DNA from: JBBDWR01 sp040902745
GTDB lineage: Bacteria > Actinomycetota > UBA4738 > HRBIN12
Reading direction: 5' to 3'
Assembly (NCBI GenBank): GCA_040902745.1
Contig: JBBDWR010000013.1
Coordinates: forward strand, 248,001-312,000
Length of the DNA stretch: 64,000 bases
Below the pieces are notes generated by a model, which saw nothing but the letters and a program-made list of their open reading frames with translations, was not told where the DNA came from and made no database searches. A program made the translations under genes and the position numbers. Shown piece after piece: positions 1 through 7,243 of this stretch. Within the stretch, counting starts at the first letter, position 1, and each line of letters begins with the position of its first letter.

Positions 1-171
1 CGAGCCGCTGTCGTTGTCCGCGATCCGCACCGTGCCCGCGGCGAATGCGTTGTTCGTGTTGCCGGTGGTCGACGAGAACGCCGCCCAGGTTCCGGCACCG
101 GTCACGACTGCGACGACCCCGACGATCATCGCCGAGATCGCGACCTTCCGGAGTCGGCCGAGATCGCTCAC
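1..171 (-). CDS. SipW-dependent TasA/CalY-like secreted fibre protein, 3' end off window
   Basis: Fifty-seven codons are visible from a GTG start. The N-terminus has a short basic segment, then a hydrophobic stretch, then the motif GTWAAFSSTTGNTNNAFAAG at about residues 27-46. This matches the signal region of SipW-dependent proteins of the TasA/camelysin type, where a Y/F-S-D/S-T run follows the membrane segment and an AGT motif starts the mature beta domain. The GTG overlaps the stop of the upstream exported gene by four bases (GTGA), so translation is probably coupled. It is a diverged paralogue of the two identical genes at 785 and 1731. The C-terminus and any SipW-type peptidase gene would lie outside the window. 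Confidence 0.7.
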   Translation of the reverse strand, partial: MSDLGRLRKVAISAMIVGVVAVVTGAGTWAAFSSTTGNTNNAFAAGTVRIADNDSGS

Positions 172-692
172 GATCCGGCCTCCTGCGGGACAAGTTCGAG
201 ATTGATCTGATCGATCCGCCCTCGGAACCCCTCATCGATATCGGGGGGAAGCCAGGTCCGGACCTCGAGGATCCGCGTCTTGCCCGATCCGATCGTGACG
301 CCGCGGTCGGAGGTCTGCGCGAGTTCGCCGAGGGTTCCGCGGAAGATCTGCGTGGCCCCCGCGTCGATCCGGATCCAGAGCAACTCCTGGAGGTCCTTGC
401 CGGCGGGAACCGCGCGGAACTGGACGACTTGTGTGAGAGCCGTGATGTTGGTGATCGCGAGATCCTCTCTCGGGGCGCCGCTTTCAGGTCCGGGCTGCAG
501 TGCTGCCGCCGACAGGAACGGGCCGCTGGGGTCGACCGCGAGCTCTCCTGTGGGCATCGCGGCGACGATCACGTCGGTGCCGAGGATGCCTTCGCCGGGT
601 GGGACGCGCCATGCGACGACGGCACTGAACGCGATCGAAAGCCCGAGGAAGAGTGCTGCTCCTCGGACCGCCATGTCGCCTCGGACCTTCAT
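168..692 (-). CDS. Exported hypothetical protein of the fibre gene cluster
   Basis: This 174-residue protein has one N-terminal hydrophobic segment (about residues 11-28) and a predicted extracytoplasmic remainder rich in beta-forming residues. I do not recognise a named family. It lies between SipW-dependent fibre genes on the same strand and overlaps the next one by GTGA, so an accessory or minor fibre role is likely by context only. The start chosen is the ATG at 692, which has a GGAG box nine bases upstream. An ATG at 707 would add five residues but sits directly against its GAGGGG box. Confidence 0.6.
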   Translation of the reverse strand: MKVRGDMAVRGAALFLGLSIAFSAVVAWRVPPGEGILGTDVIVAAMPTGELAVDPSGPFLSAAALQPGPESGAPREDLAITNITALTQVVQFRAVPAGKDLQELLWIRIDAGATQIFRGTLGELAQTSDRGVTIGSGKTRILEVRTWLPPDIDEGFRGRIDQINLELVPQEAGS

Positions 693-731
693 CGTGGTGT
701 TCTCCATCCCCTCGGAAAGCGCGGCGGTGAC

Positions 732-1369
732 GGCGGGAGTCCTCGAGGGGGAGAGGGCCCCTGCCGTCACCGACCGTGCGGCTCTTAGTTGTTCTGTGCC
801 TCCCAGGTCCAGGAGTGCGCGCCCGTCGACAGCGGGGTGGCCCCACCGTTGGCGAGGTTGTTGTCCTGCAGCGTGAGGGTGTAGCGGAACACGACCGCGT
901 CGTTCTGCACCCACTCGCTGGCAGCACCCGGGTTCACGACCAGGCCGTTGCCGAAGTTGCTGTGGGCGGCGGCGAAGTCGTCGAGCTCACCGGTGTAGAC
1001 GTTGCCACCGTTGACGAAGCCCGCGCAGCCGGCGCCGAATGCAACTGCACCCGTGCCCTTGTCGATCGTCAGGTCGACGTAGTCGCCGAGCGCACCGATC
1101 GCCGAGGAGTACAGCGTGACGTCGGCGTCCAGCGTGCCGGTGTAGGTCACCGTGATGCAGCGCGTGAGGCTGTTGTTGGGGGACTGGTTCGACACGTTGT
1201 ACATCGCCGAGCCGGAGTCGTTGTCGGAGATGAAGACAGTGCCTGCGGCGAAGTCGTTGCCGCTGTTGACCGTTGTGGAGCTGAACGCCGAGAACGTCCC
1301 GACGCCTGCCAGGGCCCCGACGATCCCGATCACCAGAACCGTCAGGAGCAGCTTGCGGGTCTTGCTCAT
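732..1369 (-). repeat. 638-bp perfect direct repeat, copy 2
   Basis: Bases 732-1369 equal bases 1678-2315, at an offset of 946 bp. Identity is supported by identical translations in three reading frames over the unit. The repeat begins about 50 bp past the stop codon and ends exactly at the start ATG. Bases 731 and 1677 differ, and so do 1370 and 2316 onward. Confidence 0.9.
785..1369 (-). CDS. SipW-dependent TasA/CalY-like fibre protein, copy 2
   Basis: This is a 194-residue secreted protein. Residues 1-6 are basic (MSKTRK), residues 7-24 are hydrophobic, and GTFSAFSSTT then NDFAAGTVFI follow, as in SipW-type signal peptides and the start of the TasA/camelysin beta domain. Two cysteines (in TRCIT and GAGCAG) could form a disulfide. 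By family such proteins assemble into extracellular fibres or matrix. The ATG is preceded by AAGGAGG with eight bases of spacing. The coding sequence is identical to the gene at 1731-2315, but the upstream regions differ, so each copy has its own promoter and ribosome binding site. It probably reads on into the exported gene at 168-692. Confidence 0.75.
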   Translation of the reverse strand: MSKTRKLLLTVLVIGIVGALAGVGTFSAFSSTTVNSGNDFAAGTVFISDNDSGSAMYNVSNQSPNNSLTRCITVTYTGTLDADVTLYSSAIGALGDYVDLTIDKGTGAVAFGAGCAGFVNGGNVYTGELDDFAAAHSNFGNGLVVNPGAASEWVQNDAVVFRYTLTLQDNNLANGGATPLSTGAHSWTWEAQNN

Positions 1370-1632
1370 GCCGTGCCTCCTTCGATGCTTGGATGTGAGT
1401 CGTTCCTACGTATCCAATGTCGGCCTCGGGGAGCTCCGGCACCATTCCCGGTCCGAGGGAACCTGCCCTACCGACCGACCGCGAAGCGTCCTACCCGTCA
1501 TGGGGTAGCGATCTCGGCGCGTGCAGGACGAGGTACATGCCGCGCCACCAGGGACGACGGGGTGGGCATGGCCCGAACGGGCCACATCCCGGAGCGCGCT
1601 GCTGTGCCCCAAAGGAGCCATCGGTTGACAGA
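1370..1632. promoter_or_regulatory. Upstream region of fibre copy 2
   Basis: Gene-free region between the two fibre copies. It holds the palindrome at 1491-1508 and, on the minus strand, a plausible promoter zone about 30-60 bases before the ATG at 1369. No ORF here looks coding. Confidence 0.5.
1491..1508. promoter_or_regulatory. Palindrome CTACCC-N6-GGGTAG (operator candidate, copy 2)
   Basis: The arms CTACCC and GGGTAG are perfect six-base inverted repeats around a six-base spacer (GTCATG). The element starts 121 bases upstream of the fibre ATG at 1369. The same arms and spacing occur upstream of the other copy (2431-2448), while the sequence around them differs. That argues for a conserved protein binding site. 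Confidence 0.55.
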
Positions 1633-1671
1633 CGAAGACCCGGATCCGCGAGAGCGTGATCCGGGTCTTCG
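1633..1671 (-). terminator. Strong hairpin after fibre copy 1
   Basis: A perfect 14-bp stem (1633-1646 with 1658-1671) encloses an 11-base loop. It lies about 60 bases past the stop of the gene at 1731-2315. No T tract follows on the minus strand, so it may be a terminator of the actinobacterial type without a U run, or a 3' stabilising hairpin. Confidence 0.6.
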
Positions 1672-1677
1672 AAGGTG

Positions 1678-2315
1678 GGCGGGAGTCCTCGAGGGGGAGA
1701 GGGCCCCTGCCGTCACCGACCGTGCGGCTCTTAGTTGTTCTGTGCCTCCCAGGTCCAGGAGTGCGCGCCCGTCGACAGCGGGGTGGCCCCACCGTTGGCG
1801 AGGTTGTTGTCCTGCAGCGTGAGGGTGTAGCGGAACACGACCGCGTCGTTCTGCACCCACTCGCTGGCAGCACCCGGGTTCACGACCAGGCCGTTGCCGA
1901 AGTTGCTGTGGGCGGCGGCGAAGTCGTCGAGCTCACCGGTGTAGACGTTGCCACCGTTGACGAAGCCCGCGCAGCCGGCGCCGAATGCAACTGCACCCGT
2001 GCCCTTGTCGATCGTCAGGTCGACGTAGTCGCCGAGCGCACCGATCGCCGAGGAGTACAGCGTGACGTCGGCGTCCAGCGTGCCGGTGTAGGTCACCGTG
2101 ATGCAGCGCGTGAGGCTGTTGTTGGGGGACTGGTTCGACACGTTGTACATCGCCGAGCCGGAGTCGTTGTCGGAGATGAAGACAGTGCCTGCGGCGAAGT
2201 CGTTGCCGCTGTTGACCGTTGTGGAGCTGAACGCCGAGAACGTCCCGACGCCTGCCAGGGCCCCGACGATCCCGATCACCAGAACCGTCAGGAGCAGCTT
2301 GCGGGTCTTGCTCAT
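1678..2315 (-). repeat. 638-bp perfect direct repeat, copy 1
   Basis: Partner of 732-1369. The unit contains the whole fibre coding sequence plus about 50 bp of 3' flank and stops exactly at the start codon. Confidence 0.9.
1731..2315 (-). CDS. SipW-dependent TasA/CalY-like fibre protein, copy 1
   Basis: The 194-residue product is identical to that of 785-1369: basic N-tip, hydrophobic segment at 7-24, FSS-T and AAGT motifs, then a beta-rich secreted domain. The ribosome binding site differs from the other copy (GGGAGG about 12 bases before ATG). Its own hairpin at 1633-1671 follows the stop, so the two copies look like separate transcription units. It lies directly downstream of a histidine kinase/response regulator pair on the same strand. 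Confidence 0.75.
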   Translation of the reverse strand: MSKTRKLLLTVLVIGIVGALAGVGTFSAFSSTTVNSGNDFAAGTVFISDNDSGSAMYNVSNQSPNNSLTRCITVTYTGTLDADVTLYSSAIGALGDYVDLTIDKGTGAVAFGAGCAGFVNGGNVYTGELDDFAAAHSNFGNGLVVNPGAASEWVQNDAVVFRYTLTLQDNNLANGGATPLSTGAHSWTWEAQNN

Positions 2316-2491
2316 CCGGCTGATCGCCTCCCTGTTCGTCGTGTCGTCGCCGGAGCGGTTCTCCGGCCTACAGCACTCAGAATCGGCACGCGGGCAGGGG
2401 TGTTGGATTCCCGGGCGCGGGGATATGTGGCTACCCCCGTTCGGGTAGCGGGCGAGATCGCGGACAGCGGGACGGCTGGAAGAAGGCGGGA
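2316..2491. promoter_or_regulatory. Upstream region of fibre copy 1
   Basis: The gap between the response regulator stop and the fibre ATG holds the palindrome at 2431-2448. Apart from the palindrome arms and a short CGGGAAT word it does not resemble the upstream region of copy 2. Confidence 0.5.
2431..2448. promoter_or_regulatory. Palindrome CTACCC-N6-GGGTAG (operator candidate, copy 1)
   Basis: The arms and six-base spacing are the same as at 1491-1508, with a different spacer sequence (CCGTTC). It starts 115 bases upstream of the ATG at 2315. The neighbouring NarL-type regulator is the obvious candidate binder. Confidence 0.55.
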
Positions 2492-3166
2492 TCAGACGGT
2501 GATAGCGCCGTGCTTCACGGCGAACGCCACGGCCTCGAGCTTGGAGTGCACTCGGAGTTTGGCGAGGATGTTGCGCACGTGCGTCTGCACGGTCTGGGGG
2601 CTGATGAACAACTCCTTCGCGATGTCGTCGTTGCGCTTGCCTTGCGCGAGCAGAGCGAGGATCTCGCGTTCGCGGTCGGTCAGCTGAGCGAGCAGCATCT
2701 GTGCGTCACGCTGCTCCTCGCGTTCGCGCGCGACCTGGTGCAGCAGACGGGTGAGGGTACTCGGGTCGATCAGCACCTCTCCGGCGGCGGCGGACCTCGC
2801 GGCGTCGAGGACCTGCGAGGCGGCTTCCTCCTTGCCCAGGAACCCGGACGCGCCGGCTTCGACGGCCTCCACGAGCAGCCGCTCGTCGTCGTGGGCGGTC
2901 ATCACGACGACCCTGGTCGAAGGGGAGATCTCCTTGATCGCACGAGTGGCGTCGATCCCGTTCATGTGGTCGCCCTTGAACACGATGTCCATGAGTACGA
3001 CGTCGGGCGGCGTGTCCCGAACGAGCCCGATCGCCTCCTCCGGGGTGTGCACGGGGGGCGCGATCATCTCCAGACCCTCCGATCGGTCCACGACGATCGC
3101 GAGAGCGTCGGTCAGGATCTTGTGGTCGTCGCAGATCAGGAGCGTGAAGCCTTCGTGGTCGGCCAC
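2492..3166 (-). CDS. NarL/FixJ-family response regulator
   Basis: This 224-residue protein has an N-terminal receiver domain (acidic pair in ICDDHK near residue 12, phosphoacceptor Asp in VVLMDIVF, Lys in LGKEE) and a C-terminal LuxR-type helix-turn-helix (LTDREREILALLAQGK ... VQTHVRNIL). It would be phosphorylated by the kinase encoded just upstream and bind DNA as a dimer. GTG at 3166 was chosen because it follows the kinase stop by four bases with an AGG box, and the longer reading frame has no domain support. Its likely targets are the palindromes upstream of the two fibre genes. Confidence 0.85.
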   Translation of the reverse strand: MADHEGFTLLICDDHKILTDALAIVVDRSEGLEMIAPPVHTPEEAIGLVRDTPPDVVLMDIVFKGDHMNGIDATRAIKEISPSTRVVVMTAHDDERLLVEAVEAGASGFLGKEEAASQVLDAARSAAAGEVLIDPSTLTRLLHQVAREREEQRDAQMLLAQLTDREREILALLAQGKRNDDIAKELFISPQTVQTHVRNILAKLRVHSKLEAVAFAVKHGAITV

Positions 3167-3170
3167 TGCC

Positions 3171-3896
3171 TCATCTCTCCGTTGGGATCGTGACGCGCTG
3201 CATGGTACCCCCCGAAGGGGCCGCCTCGGCAATGATCGTTCCTCCGTGGGCGACGGCCAGTGCTCTGCTGATGTGCAGGCCGAGCCCGGCCCCAGGCACA
3301 TCTTCGTACCCGGCCGGGCGGAAGCGGACGAATCTGCCGAACGCCTCTTCGCGACGGTCCGCCGGGATCCCGGGTCCGCCGTCGCTCACCTCGATCACCG
3401 CGTCCCCTCCCTCATGGAGCACACGCACCTCGACCGCTGCGTCCGGGGGAGAGAACTTCACGGCGTTCTCGATCAGGTGCCCGACGATCTCGGCGATCCG
3501 CCCCGGGTCGATCGACGCCCGGACGCCGTCGTCGATCTCGACCAGGAGCGGGTGCTCGTGCCGGTCGATCGCCTCGGCGGCCGTGCGCACCGGATCCCCG
3601 AGTGGGTGGTCGCGCCGTTCGTAGGTGACCACGCCGGCATCGAGCTTCATGGCGGTGGAGATCTCCTCCGCCATCCGGCCCAGCCGTTTCGCCTCTTGGT
3701 CGATCAGCTCGAAGAACTCCCGGCGCTCTGCGTCGGAGAGCTTGTCGTACAGCTGAGCGCCGGTGGAGGCTAGGCCGCGGATCGAGGCGATCGGGTTGCG
3801 CACTTCGTGCGCGATCGTTGACGCCATCTCCGCCCGTTCTCGGCGGATCCGCTCCTCGTCGGCGGTGCTACCCACTGATCCTCCCGGCTGCGCCAT
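3171..3896 (-). CDS. Soluble histidine kinase without a sensor domain
   Basis: This 241-residue protein starts almost directly with the HisKA dimerisation/phosphoacceptor helix (IAHEVRNPIASIRGLA, about residues 29-44). A HATPase_c domain follows, with N box ENAVKF, G1 DGGPGIP and G2 GAGLGLHIS. There is no transmembrane segment and no PAS or GAF domain, so the input signal must come from another protein or from the first 25 residues. The regulator gene starts within the next few bases. The start at 3896 is the only ATG shortly before HisKA. Confidence 0.85.
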   Translation of the reverse strand: MAQPGGSVGSTADEERIRRERAEMASTIAHEVRNPIASIRGLASTGAQLYDKLSDAERREFFELIDQEAKRLGRMAEEISTAMKLDAGVVTYERRDHPLGDPVRTAAEAIDRHEHPLLVEIDDGVRASIDPGRIAEIVGHLIENAVKFSPPDAAVEVRVLHEGGDAVIEVSDGGPGIPADRREEAFGRFVRFRPAGYEDVPGAGLGLHISRALAVAHGGTIIAEAAPSGGTMQRVTIPTER

Positions 3897-4003
3897 CCGC
3901 AGGAGTCTAGGCCGGGTCGTGGGCGGCTTCGACCCCCGAACGGCCGATGTTGCGCTCGGACCGTGCGTCGCTCTGGCGGTCCGGGCGCCCGGGTGCACTC
4001 GGG

Positions 4004-4795
4004 TCAGCTGTAGCTGTGGTCCTCGTCGGGGAACGATCCGGATTCGACGTCTCGGGCGAACTCCGACACGGCTCGCGTGATCACTCCGCGCAGGTCGGCG
4101 TAGGGGCGGGCGAACCGCGGCGGCGGTCCTTCCCCGAGTCCGAGCAGGTCGGTGATCACCAGCACCTGCCCATCCGTGCCGGGACCGGCTCCGACGCCGA
4201 TCGTCGGAACCTGCAGGGATGTCGTGATGTCGGCACCGACGTCCGCGGGAACGCCCTCGAGGACGATCGCGAAAGCCCCGGCCTTCTCCAGGGCAAGCGC
4301 GTCATCTTGCAGCCGCCGGGCCGCCTCGGCCGTGCGCCCTTGCACCCGGTAGCCGCCCATCTCGTGGACCGACTGCGGCGTGAGCCCGAGGTGACCCATG
4401 ACAGGGATGCCCGCACGCGTCAAAGCCTCGGTGACCTCGAGCTGCGCTCCCTCGAGCTTCACGGCTCCGGCGCCTGCCTCCTTGAGGAAGCGTGTTGCGC
4501 TGCGGACGCCATCGGCGACGGACGCCTGGTAGGAACCGAACGGCAGGTCCCCGACCACGAGCGCGTTACGTGCGCCGCGGGAGACCGCCGCCGTGTGATG
4601 GAGCATCTGCTCCATCGTGACGGGCAACGTGGTGTCGTAGCCGAGGACGGCGTTGCCTACGGAGTCCCCGACCAGGAGCACCGGGATGCCAGCGTCGTCC
4701 AGGATCCTGGCGGTGGGGTAGTCGTAAGCGGTCAACATCGCGAACCGCCTGCCCTGCGTCTTCCATGTCTGCAGGTCGTGCGTGGTCACGGTCAT
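4004..4795 (-). CDS. panB: 3-methyl-2-oxobutanoate hydroxymethyltransferase
   Basis: PanB transfers a hydroxymethyl group from methylene-tetrahydrofolate to 2-oxoisovalerate to make ketopantoate, the first step of pantothenate/CoA synthesis. The 263-residue TIM-barrel protein is of normal length and shows the family motifs MLTAYDYPTA, LLVGDSVGN with the metal-binding Asp, VKLEG, and GHLGLTPQ. The ATG has a full AAGGAGG box. No panC or panD lies nearby. A small inverted repeat (TCAGAG at 4832-4837 with CTCTGA at 4847-4852) lies upstream and may be a terminator of the preceding gene or part of the panB promoter. Confidence 0.95.
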   Translation of the reverse strand: MTVTTHDLQTWKTQGRRFAMLTAYDYPTARILDDAGIPVLLVGDSVGNAVLGYDTTLPVTMEQMLHHTAAVSRGARNALVVGDLPFGSYQASVADGVRSATRFLKEAGAGAVKLEGAQLEVTEALTRAGIPVMGHLGLTPQSVHEMGGYRVQGRTAEAARRLQDDALALEKAGAFAIVLEGVPADVGADITTSLQVPTIGVGAGPGTDGQVLVITDLLGLGEGPPPRFARPYADLRGVITRAVSEFARDVESGSFPDEDHSYS

Positions 4796-4892
4796 CGCTC
4801 GCGCCTCCTTAGAAGTGCACGGCAGTGGAGTTCAGAGTCTAGAACGCTCTGAGCTTGGAGGACAATTCCCTCCGGGTGGGTCAGAGGGGACG

Positions 4893-5240
4893 CTATGCGG
4901 GATAGGCCCCTGCCGAACCGGGGAGGTCGGCCACGAGCCGGTCGATCCGCTGAACCAGGGCCCGAGGGATATGTGTGACCGCCCGGAATCCCTCGCCGTC
5001 CGGAAGGACCTCCTGGGCGATCGAGACGACGTGCGCCTCATCGCGGACGAGGTACCCGACCGTCTTGATCGGGTACTCCTCGCGCCAATCTTCCTGCTTC
5101 TGCTCGTCAGGGTCGTACCAGGCGTCGAGCCAGTGGATCACGACAAGTGGGTAGGCGGGTTGGGTGGCGATCGGGGCGAGCTCCAGCGGCTCTGCCGGGA
5201 GTTGCGAGACCTGGTCGCCACGTGTATCGAGAACCCGCAC
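4893..5240 (-). CDS. Conserved hypothetical protein
   Basis: The 115-residue soluble protein has an internal HWLDAWYD motif and a hydrophobic core (TVGYLVRDEAHVVSIAQEVL). I do not recognise a family and assign no function. The GTG at 5240 was chosen because it has a strong GAGGTGA box six bases upstream, although the frame stays open to a GTG at 5285. It lies alone between panB and the ribosomal operon, on the opposite strand to the latter. Confidence 0.65.
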   Translation of the reverse strand: MRVLDTRGDQVSQLPAEPLELAPIATQPAYPLVVIHWLDAWYDPDEQKQEDWREEYPIKTVGYLVRDEAHVVSIAQEVLPDGEGFRAVTHIPRALVQRIDRLVADLPGSAGAYPA

Positions 5241-5587
5241 CGTGATCACCTCATTTCGTCGTGTTATCCCTATCGGATCCAACACCCTCGCGGCACAGAT
5301 TCCGTCGGGATCATTTCAGCGTCCGGCCGGGGTTAGGCCGAGGGTCCCGGCCGGGCGAAGTTCAACCTCCGACCGGGTGACCCTAACCGGGGGCGCCGAC
5401 ATCCCCAGAAGGATCGCGCGGGGGCCAGAGGTCGCGGGTGAAGTTCGTAAGTGTTGGGGCGCAGCGATGATCGTGCCGACAGGCGCGGCATGTCGGTCCC
5501 CGGTGCTAGCTTCGCTCCGTCGTCGGTACACTTCTGGACGTCCATCCCTGCTCCCCTTGGGGGCCGTCCAGTCCAGAGGAGGTGGAT
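5241..5587. promoter_or_regulatory. Divergent intergenic region upstream of rpsF
   Basis: This 347-bp gene-free region separates the hypothetical gene from rpsF. A -10-like TACACT lies at 5527-5532. A leader hairpin follows at 5534-5571: an outer stem (5534-5540 with 5565-5571), a nine-base one-sided bulge, and an inner stem capped by a short loop at about 5556-5558. A GGCCG segment sits on the 3' side. Its position and bulged form resemble the autoregulatory S6:S18 binding leader known upstream of rpsF in many bacteria, but I did not confirm the fold. Confidence 0.45.
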
Positions 5588-5875
5588 TTGAGGGAGTACG
5601 AGGCAATGCTGATCCTGCCCGCCGAGGCCGATGAGTCGGTCGTCGGCACGGCAGTCGAACGCATCACCAAGGTCGTTTCCGGAGCCGGCGGCGAGATCGA
5701 CAAGATCGACCGCTGGGGTCGCAAGCGATTCGCCTACGAGATCGACAAGCAGACCGAGGGGTACTACGCGATCGTCGATTTCAAGGCTGACCCAGACACG
5801 CTGTCCGAGATCGACCGCGTGTTGCGCCTGGCCGATGAAGTCGTGCGCCACAAGGTCGTCGTCAAGGCTGCGTAA
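5588..5875 (+). CDS. rpsF: 30S ribosomal protein bS6
   Basis: This 95-residue protein opens REYEAMLI and contains DRWGRKRFAYEI and GYYAIVDF, both typical of bS6, which pairs with bS18 on the small-subunit platform. The TTG at 5588 is preferred over the in-frame GTG at 5582 because AGAGGAGG lies five bases before it and homologues begin M-R-x-Y-E. It is the first gene of rpsF-ssb-rpsR-rplI. Confidence 0.93.
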   Translation: MREYEAMLILPAEADESVVGTAVERITKVVSGAGGEIDKIDRWGRKRFAYEIDKQTEGYYAIVDFKADPDTLSEIDRVLRLADEVVRHKVVVKAA

Positions 5876-5944
5876 GCTCCTTCCCCCTCTCGCCGGGCTG
5901 CCATCCATCTCGGAGAGAGCGGACATGTGAGGTAGGTGATCGAG

Positions 5945-6391
5945 ATGGCTACGGAGAATCAGCTCACGATCGTCGGCAACCTGACCGACGACCCCGAACT
6001 GCGCTACACGCCCAACGGAGCGGCGGTCGCGAAGTTCCGAGTCGCCGTCAGCCGGCGCGTCAAGGACGACGCCACGGGCCAGTGGAAGGACGCCGATACA
6101 TCGTTCTTCTCGGTGAACGCGTGGCGCAGTCTCGGAGAGAACGCCGCCGAGTCCCTCACGCGCGGTACGCGCGTCGTCGTGACCGGCCGGTTGCTGCAAC
6201 GCTCCTGGGAAACCCAGGAGGGAGACAAGCGCACCGTGATCGAGATCGAAGCCGACGAGGTCGCCCCCTCTTTGAGATGGGCCACCGCGAAGGTCGAGCG
6301 CCAGAGCCGCGGTGGCGGCGATTGGTCCTCGCCGACGGTCTCGGTCGGTGCCGGTGGAGCACAGGAGGATTCCCCACTCGATGCCGGCTAG
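5945..6391 (+). CDS. ssb: Single-stranded DNA-binding protein with unusual C-terminus
   Basis: The 148-residue protein has a normal N-terminal OB fold (LTIVGNLTDDPELRYTPNG ... FSVNAWR) that binds ssDNA as a tetramer. The C-terminal tail is short and ends ...QEDSPLDAG. It lacks the acidic tip ending in Pro-Phe through which bacterial SSB recruits partner proteins. The stop codon overlaps the rpsR start by 11 bases. The ATG at 5945 has a GAGGTAGGTGAT region upstream. Frame tests around the end give no canonical tip, so this is not a simple frameshift. Confidence 0.9.
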   Translation: MATENQLTIVGNLTDDPELRYTPNGAAVAKFRVAVSRRVKDDATGQWKDADTSFFSVNAWRSLGENAAESLTRGTRVVVTGRLLQRSWETQEGDKRTVIEIEADEVAPSLRWATAKVERQSRGGGDWSSPTVSVGAGGAQEDSPLDAG

Positions 6392-6659
6392 AGGAAGCAA
6401 CACCAAAAAGCGCGGCCCGAAGAAAGAGAAAGACGACAAGGGCTGGAAGAAGACCAAGAAGAAGGTCTGCTTCTTCTGCAAGGAGAAGATCGACTACGTC
6501 GACTACAAGGACACGGGGTTGCTGCGCAAGTTCGTGTCCGACCGCGGCAAGATCCGCGCGCGACGGGTGACGGGTGCTTGCTCCCAGCACCAGCGCGACG
6601 TCGCGGCGGCGGTGAAGAACGCCCGGGAGATGGCGCTGATGCCATTCTCGACGCGATGA
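6381..6659 (+). CDS. rpsR: 30S ribosomal protein bS18
   Basis: The 92-residue product has a lysine-rich N-terminal extension, then CFFCKEK, DYKDTGLLRKFVSDRGKI and TGACSQHQ. The Cys residues fit the zinc-binding (C+) form of bS18. It partners bS6 on the 30S platform. The ATG at 6381 lies about 11 bases after AGGAGG and inside the 3' end of ssb. Its stop overlaps the rplI start (ATGA). Confidence 0.95.
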   Translation: MPARGSNTKKRGPKKEKDDKGWKKTKKKVCFFCKEKIDYVDYKDTGLLRKFVSDRGKIRARRVTGACSQHQRDVAAAVKNAREMALMPFSTR

Positions 6660-7111
6660 GCACCACGGTCGTTCTGCAAAAGCCCGTCGACAAGCTCGGC
6701 AACCCGGGCGACGTCGTCGAGGTCTCCGATGGGTACGCGCGCAACTACCTCGTTCCCCGAGGGCTCGCGGTCCAGGCCACCAAGGGCATGGTCCGACACC
6801 AAGACAGTCTCAAGCGCGCGCACGATATCCGGGTCGTCAAGCAGAAGGGCGAGTTCGAGGCCGTCGCCTCCAAGCTCGCCAGCACGCCGGTCACGGTGAA
6901 AGCTCGAGCGGGTGACGAGGGCAAGCTGTTCGGCAGCGTCACCGCCGAGAACATCGCCGACGCGCTCAAAGCGCAGCTCGACGTCGATGTCGATCGACGG
7001 GCCGTCCAGCTGGACGAGCCTATCCGCAGCCTTGGGACGCACGAGGCCCGGGTGCGGCTGTACGCCGAGGTCGAGCCGATCGTTCACGTCGAGGTCGTCG
7101 CTTCGGACTAG
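6656..7111 (+). CDS. rplI: 50S ribosomal protein bL9
   Basis: The 151-residue protein has the bL9 N-domain signature (VDKLGNPGDVVEVSDGYARN, then YLVPRGLA), a helical linker, and the C-domain (GKLFGSVTAENIADAL). It binds 23S rRNA near the L1 stalk. Its start overlaps the rpsR stop. The hairpin at 7157-7181 probably ends the operon. Confidence 0.95.
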   Translation: MSTTVVLQKPVDKLGNPGDVVEVSDGYARNYLVPRGLAVQATKGMVRHQDSLKRAHDIRVVKQKGEFEAVASKLASTPVTVKARAGDEGKLFGSVTAENIADALKAQLDVDVDRRAVQLDEPIRSLGTHEARVRLYAEVEPIVHVEVVASD

Positions 7112-7156
7112 TTGTTCTCCACGTCAGCAGCGTCTCCGTGTCTCGAGGCGCTGCTG

Positions 7157-7181
7157 CCGCGCGTCTTGGGCCAACGCGCGG
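7157..7181 (+). terminator. Hairpin after rplI
   Basis: An eight-base stem (CCGCGCGT at 7157-7164 with ACGCGCGG at 7174-7181) and a nine-base loop lie about 45 bases past the rplI stop. No T run follows. Probable operon terminator. Confidence 0.45.
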
Positions 7182-7243
7182 CGGACCCCTTCAGCGCGGT
7201 CGGACGAGTGGCGATCTAGGCTGGGTGCTGTGGACGCTGATGA

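Noticed and set aside
776..2687. Long plus-strand frames over the fibre genes
   Set aside because: They are the reverse-strand shadow of the repeated fibre gene. They were useful only for proving that the two copies are identical.
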